Shown here: piece by piece, positions 4,289 through 5,466 of the stretch
Layout of the letters: every line of letters starts with the position of its first letter
Numbering within the stretch: the first letter of the stretch is position 1
Assembly (NCBI GenBank): GCA_944393295.1
Contig: CALXZR010000043.1
Span: 1 to 5,466, forward strand
Reading direction: 5' to 3'
Length of the DNA: 5,466 bases
DNA from: an uncultured Clostridia bacterium
Lineage (GTDB): Bacteria > Bacillota_A > Clostridia > TANB77 > CAG-508
The notes under the pieces: model-generated
The model's database searches: none
The model's input: only the letters and a program-made list of their open reading frames with translations
Told to the model about the DNA's origin: nothing
Made by a program: the position numbers and the translations under genes

Positions 4289-5190
4289 AATTATCACAAG
4301 TAATAGATTATTTTATAGAAGAACAATATGTTTTAGGTAATACAAATAAAACGATTCATCACAATAAAACACATTTATATTTTTTTCTTAATTGGTCTAG
4401 TGATATAGATATAGATAATTTAAATTTTGATATGTATAAAAAATATATTCTTTATTTAAGAAACAAAAGAACTAAATATAATAAAGAATTATCCAGCAGA
4501 ACTATATTTACTTATGCAGAAATTTTAAAGCAGTTTATAGGTTGGTGTGAAAAGAGGGGTTATATATTGAATAAATTTTGTACTGATATTAAGTTGCCAA
4601 GATATAAGAAAAAAGTTGTCCGTATTTTAAATGATAATGAAATAAAATTGATTTTAAATTATTTTGATACATCTAGCTTTTTAGGTGCTAGAAATAACTT
4701 AATAATTAGCCTTATGTTAGACTGTGGGCTTAGACTTAGTGAAGTAATAAACTTAAAATTTACAGATTTTCAAAAAGAAACAAAACTTATTCTTGTCAAC
4801 GGTAAAGGGCAAAAACAACGATTTGTTCCATTTTCAAAAAATACGCAAATTTATTTTGATAATTATCTTAGATTTTTTGAAAATAAGTTTGTTCCCACAA
4901 GTCAATTTTTTGTAGATGTTTGTGGTTTTCCTATCACAAACGAAGCTATACAATCATTTCTTAAAAGAATGAGAGAAAAACTACATATTCAAGATTTACA
5001 TCCACATTTATTAAGGCACACATTTGCTACAATTTATATTTTAAATGGTGGAGACCCTTTAACTTTGCAAATAATTTTAGGACATACAACTTTAACAATG
5101 ACACAACACTATGTACATTTAGCTGCACAAATGAGAATTTCTGAACAAATGAAATATAGCCCACTTGCAAATATAAAAATAGACAAGTAA
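4285..5190 (+). CDS. int: tyrosine recombinase / phage integrase, XerC/D-like (301 aa)
   Basis: Catalyses site-specific strand exchange between phage and chromosome attachment sites. The N-terminal SAM-like core-binding domain spans about residues 1-100. The catalytic domain has the complete active-site set: R150 (CGLRLSEV), K174 (GKGQK), H241 and R244 (HPHLLRHTFAT), H267 (LGHTT) and the nucleophile Y276 (TQHYVHL). Length and motifs are those of a simple Xer-like or phage/transposon integrase without extra arm-binding domain. The ATG lies within the rep stop (ATGA), so integrase synthesis is coupled to the replication protein; no promoter, repressor or excisionase is seen beside it. Its location next to the 3' end of tRNA-Met fits the common habit of such enzymes to use tRNA genes as targets. 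Nothing looks truncated, so the enzyme should be active. Confidence 0.95.
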   Translation: MKLSQVIDYFIEEQYVLGNTNKTIHHNKTHLYFFLNWSSDIDIDNLNFDMYKKYILYLRNKRTKYNKELSSRTIFTYAEILKQFIGWCEKRGYILNKFCTDIKLPRYKKKVVRILNDNEIKLILNYFDTSSFLGARNNLIISLMLDCGLRLSEVINLKFTDFQKETKLILVNGKGQKQRFVPFSKNTQIYFDNYLRFFENKFVPTSQFFVDVCGFPITNEAIQSFLKRMREKLHIQDLHPHLLRHTFATIYILNGGDPLTLQIILGHTTLTMTQHYVHLAAQMRISEQMKYSPLANIKIDK

Positions 5191-5226
5191 AAACTATTTG
5201 TTCTATAATTTTTTAAATAATAAAAC

Positions 5227-5257
5227 AAAAAAAGCTTGAAAAATCAAGCTTTTTTTT
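5227..5257. terminator. bidirectional intrinsic terminator
   Basis: A 13-bp perfect stem pairs AAAAAAAGCTTGA (5227-5239) with TCAAGCTTTTTTT (5244-5256), with loop AAAA. On the + strand a run of 8 T ends the rep-int transcript. On the - strand the complementary T run ends the tRNA-Met transcript. The final T at 5257 is also the last base of the tRNA's CCA, so terminator and tRNA abut exactly. Confidence 0.88.
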
Positions 5258-5333
5258 GGTAGCGAGAGGGAGATTCGAACTCTCGACCTGCCGGGTATGA
5301 ACCGGATGCTCTAGCCAACTGAGCTACCTCGCC
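5257..5333 (-). tRNA. tRNA-Met (anticodon CAT), elongator type
   Basis: The 77-base - strand sequence folds as a full cloverleaf. The acceptor stem GGCGAGG pairs with TCTCGCT, with G-T pairs at both ends. The D arm GCTC/GAGC, the anticodon loop TTCATAC with CAT, and the T loop TTCGAAT are all in place, and CCA is encoded. It closely resembles the Bacillus elongator tRNA-Met, including the G1-T72 pair. An Ile-decoding CAT tRNA is less likely. Position 27-43 is a T-C mismatch and one T-stem pair is A-C. The 3' end faces the integrase, making it the probable attachment target; being complete, it would have its 3' end restored by the phage or lie outside the crossover. Confidence 0.95.
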
Positions 5334-5361
5334 ATGTGAATAAATTACATCAGTGATTAAT

Positions 5362-5390
5362 ATTATAAAGTTATTTTATCCATTTGTCAA
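5362..5390 (-). promoter_or_regulatory. consensus promoter of tRNA-Met
   Basis: On the - strand, TTGACA (5390-5385) is followed after exactly 17 bases by TATAAT (5367-5362), a perfect match to the housekeeping sigma consensus. Transcription would begin near 5355, about 20 bases before the mature tRNA 5' end at 5333. Confidence 0.9.
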
Positions 5391-5401
5391 GATAAAATAA
5401 C
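5370..5401. repeat. 11-bp inverted repeat enclosing the tRNA promoter -35 box
   Basis: GTTATTTTATC (5370-5380) and GATAAAATAAC (5391-5401) are perfect reverse complements separated by 10 bases. The - strand -35 hexamer lies in the spacer at 5385-5390. The repeat could be an operator or simply AT-rich symmetry. Confidence 0.5.
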
Positions 5402-5410
5402 AAAAAAATG

Positions 5411-5461
5411 TTGAATTTTTGGAAATAATTTTATATAATATTGAAATCATAATAGTGGAGG
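5411..5461 (+). promoter_or_regulatory. promoter and ribosome binding site of the next host gene
   Basis: TTGAAT (5411-5416) is followed by a 17-base spacer and a perfect TATAAT (5434-5439). GTGGAGG, with GGAGG at 5457-5461, follows as a strong Shine-Dalgarno. The start codon should come within a few bases after the window end, so a + strand host gene, divergent from the tRNA, begins here. Confidence 0.7.
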
Positions 5462-5466
5462 ATTTA

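Noticed and set aside
5196..5226. dif/Xer-like site between int and the terminator
   Set aside because: One arm (around TTCTATAAT) partly matches the left arm of Firmicute dif, but the right arm does not fit at the required 6-base spacing. AT-rich DNA gives such partial matches easily.

Overview
The window is a strongly AT-rich stretch that reads as an almost complete filamentous phage (inovirus) prophage followed by a short piece of host chromosome. AAGGAG-type ribosome binding sites, consensus TTGACA/TATAAT promoters, a Bacillus-like elongator tRNA-Met with encoded CCA, TGA used as stop, and no secretin gene together suggest a low-GC Gram-positive host (Bacillota or a relative). This assignment is inferred from sequence style; no database search was possible.

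Layout, all phage genes on the + strand: end of a possible upstream ORF (2-67); leaderless major coat protein (105-263); an intercistronic hairpin/attenuator (294-336); a pIII/OrfU-like adsorption protein split over two frames (367-1565); a pVI/Ace-like two-helix membrane protein (1565-1816); a GC-rich hairpin (1817-1851); a Zot/pI-type assembly ATPase (1876-2790); two small overlapping genes (2787-2948, 2941-3090); a 169-base structured noncoding region with three inverted repeats, the likely replication origin and/or packaging signal (3091-3259); a pII-type replication initiator (3260-4288); a tyrosine integrase (4285-5190); and a bidirectional terminator (5227-5257). The host part holds tRNA-Met(CAT) on the - strand (5257-5333) with its own promoter, and a + strand promoter and Shine-Dalgarno for a gene starting just past the window.

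The order coat, adsorption protein, pVI-like, Zot matches the morphogenesis module of filamentous phages (cep-orfU-ace-zot in CTXphi; VIII-III-VI-I in Ff). Stop and start codons overlap at almost every junction (TAATG, ATGA, 8-base overlap, ATGA), so the block behaves as one or two translationally coupled transcripts. Coat subunits and the tip proteins would sit in the membrane, Zot would drive extrusion, the initiator would start rolling-circle replication at the structured region just upstream of its own gene, and the integrase would place the genome beside tRNA-Met. The left attachment site is not visible.

The most striking feature is in the adsorption gene. The reading frame of the N-terminal half changes by -1 at a canonical slippery heptamer, T TTT TTC (834-840). 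A long stem-loop with a GAAA tetraloop begins a few bases downstream. The shift joins a signal peptide and N-domain to a Gly/Asn/Ser-rich linker and a membrane-anchored C-domain, giving a 399-residue protein of pIII size. The unshifted frame stays open for another 57 codons and ends in its own membrane-anchor-like segment, so the locus could make a short and a long tip protein by programmed frameshifting.
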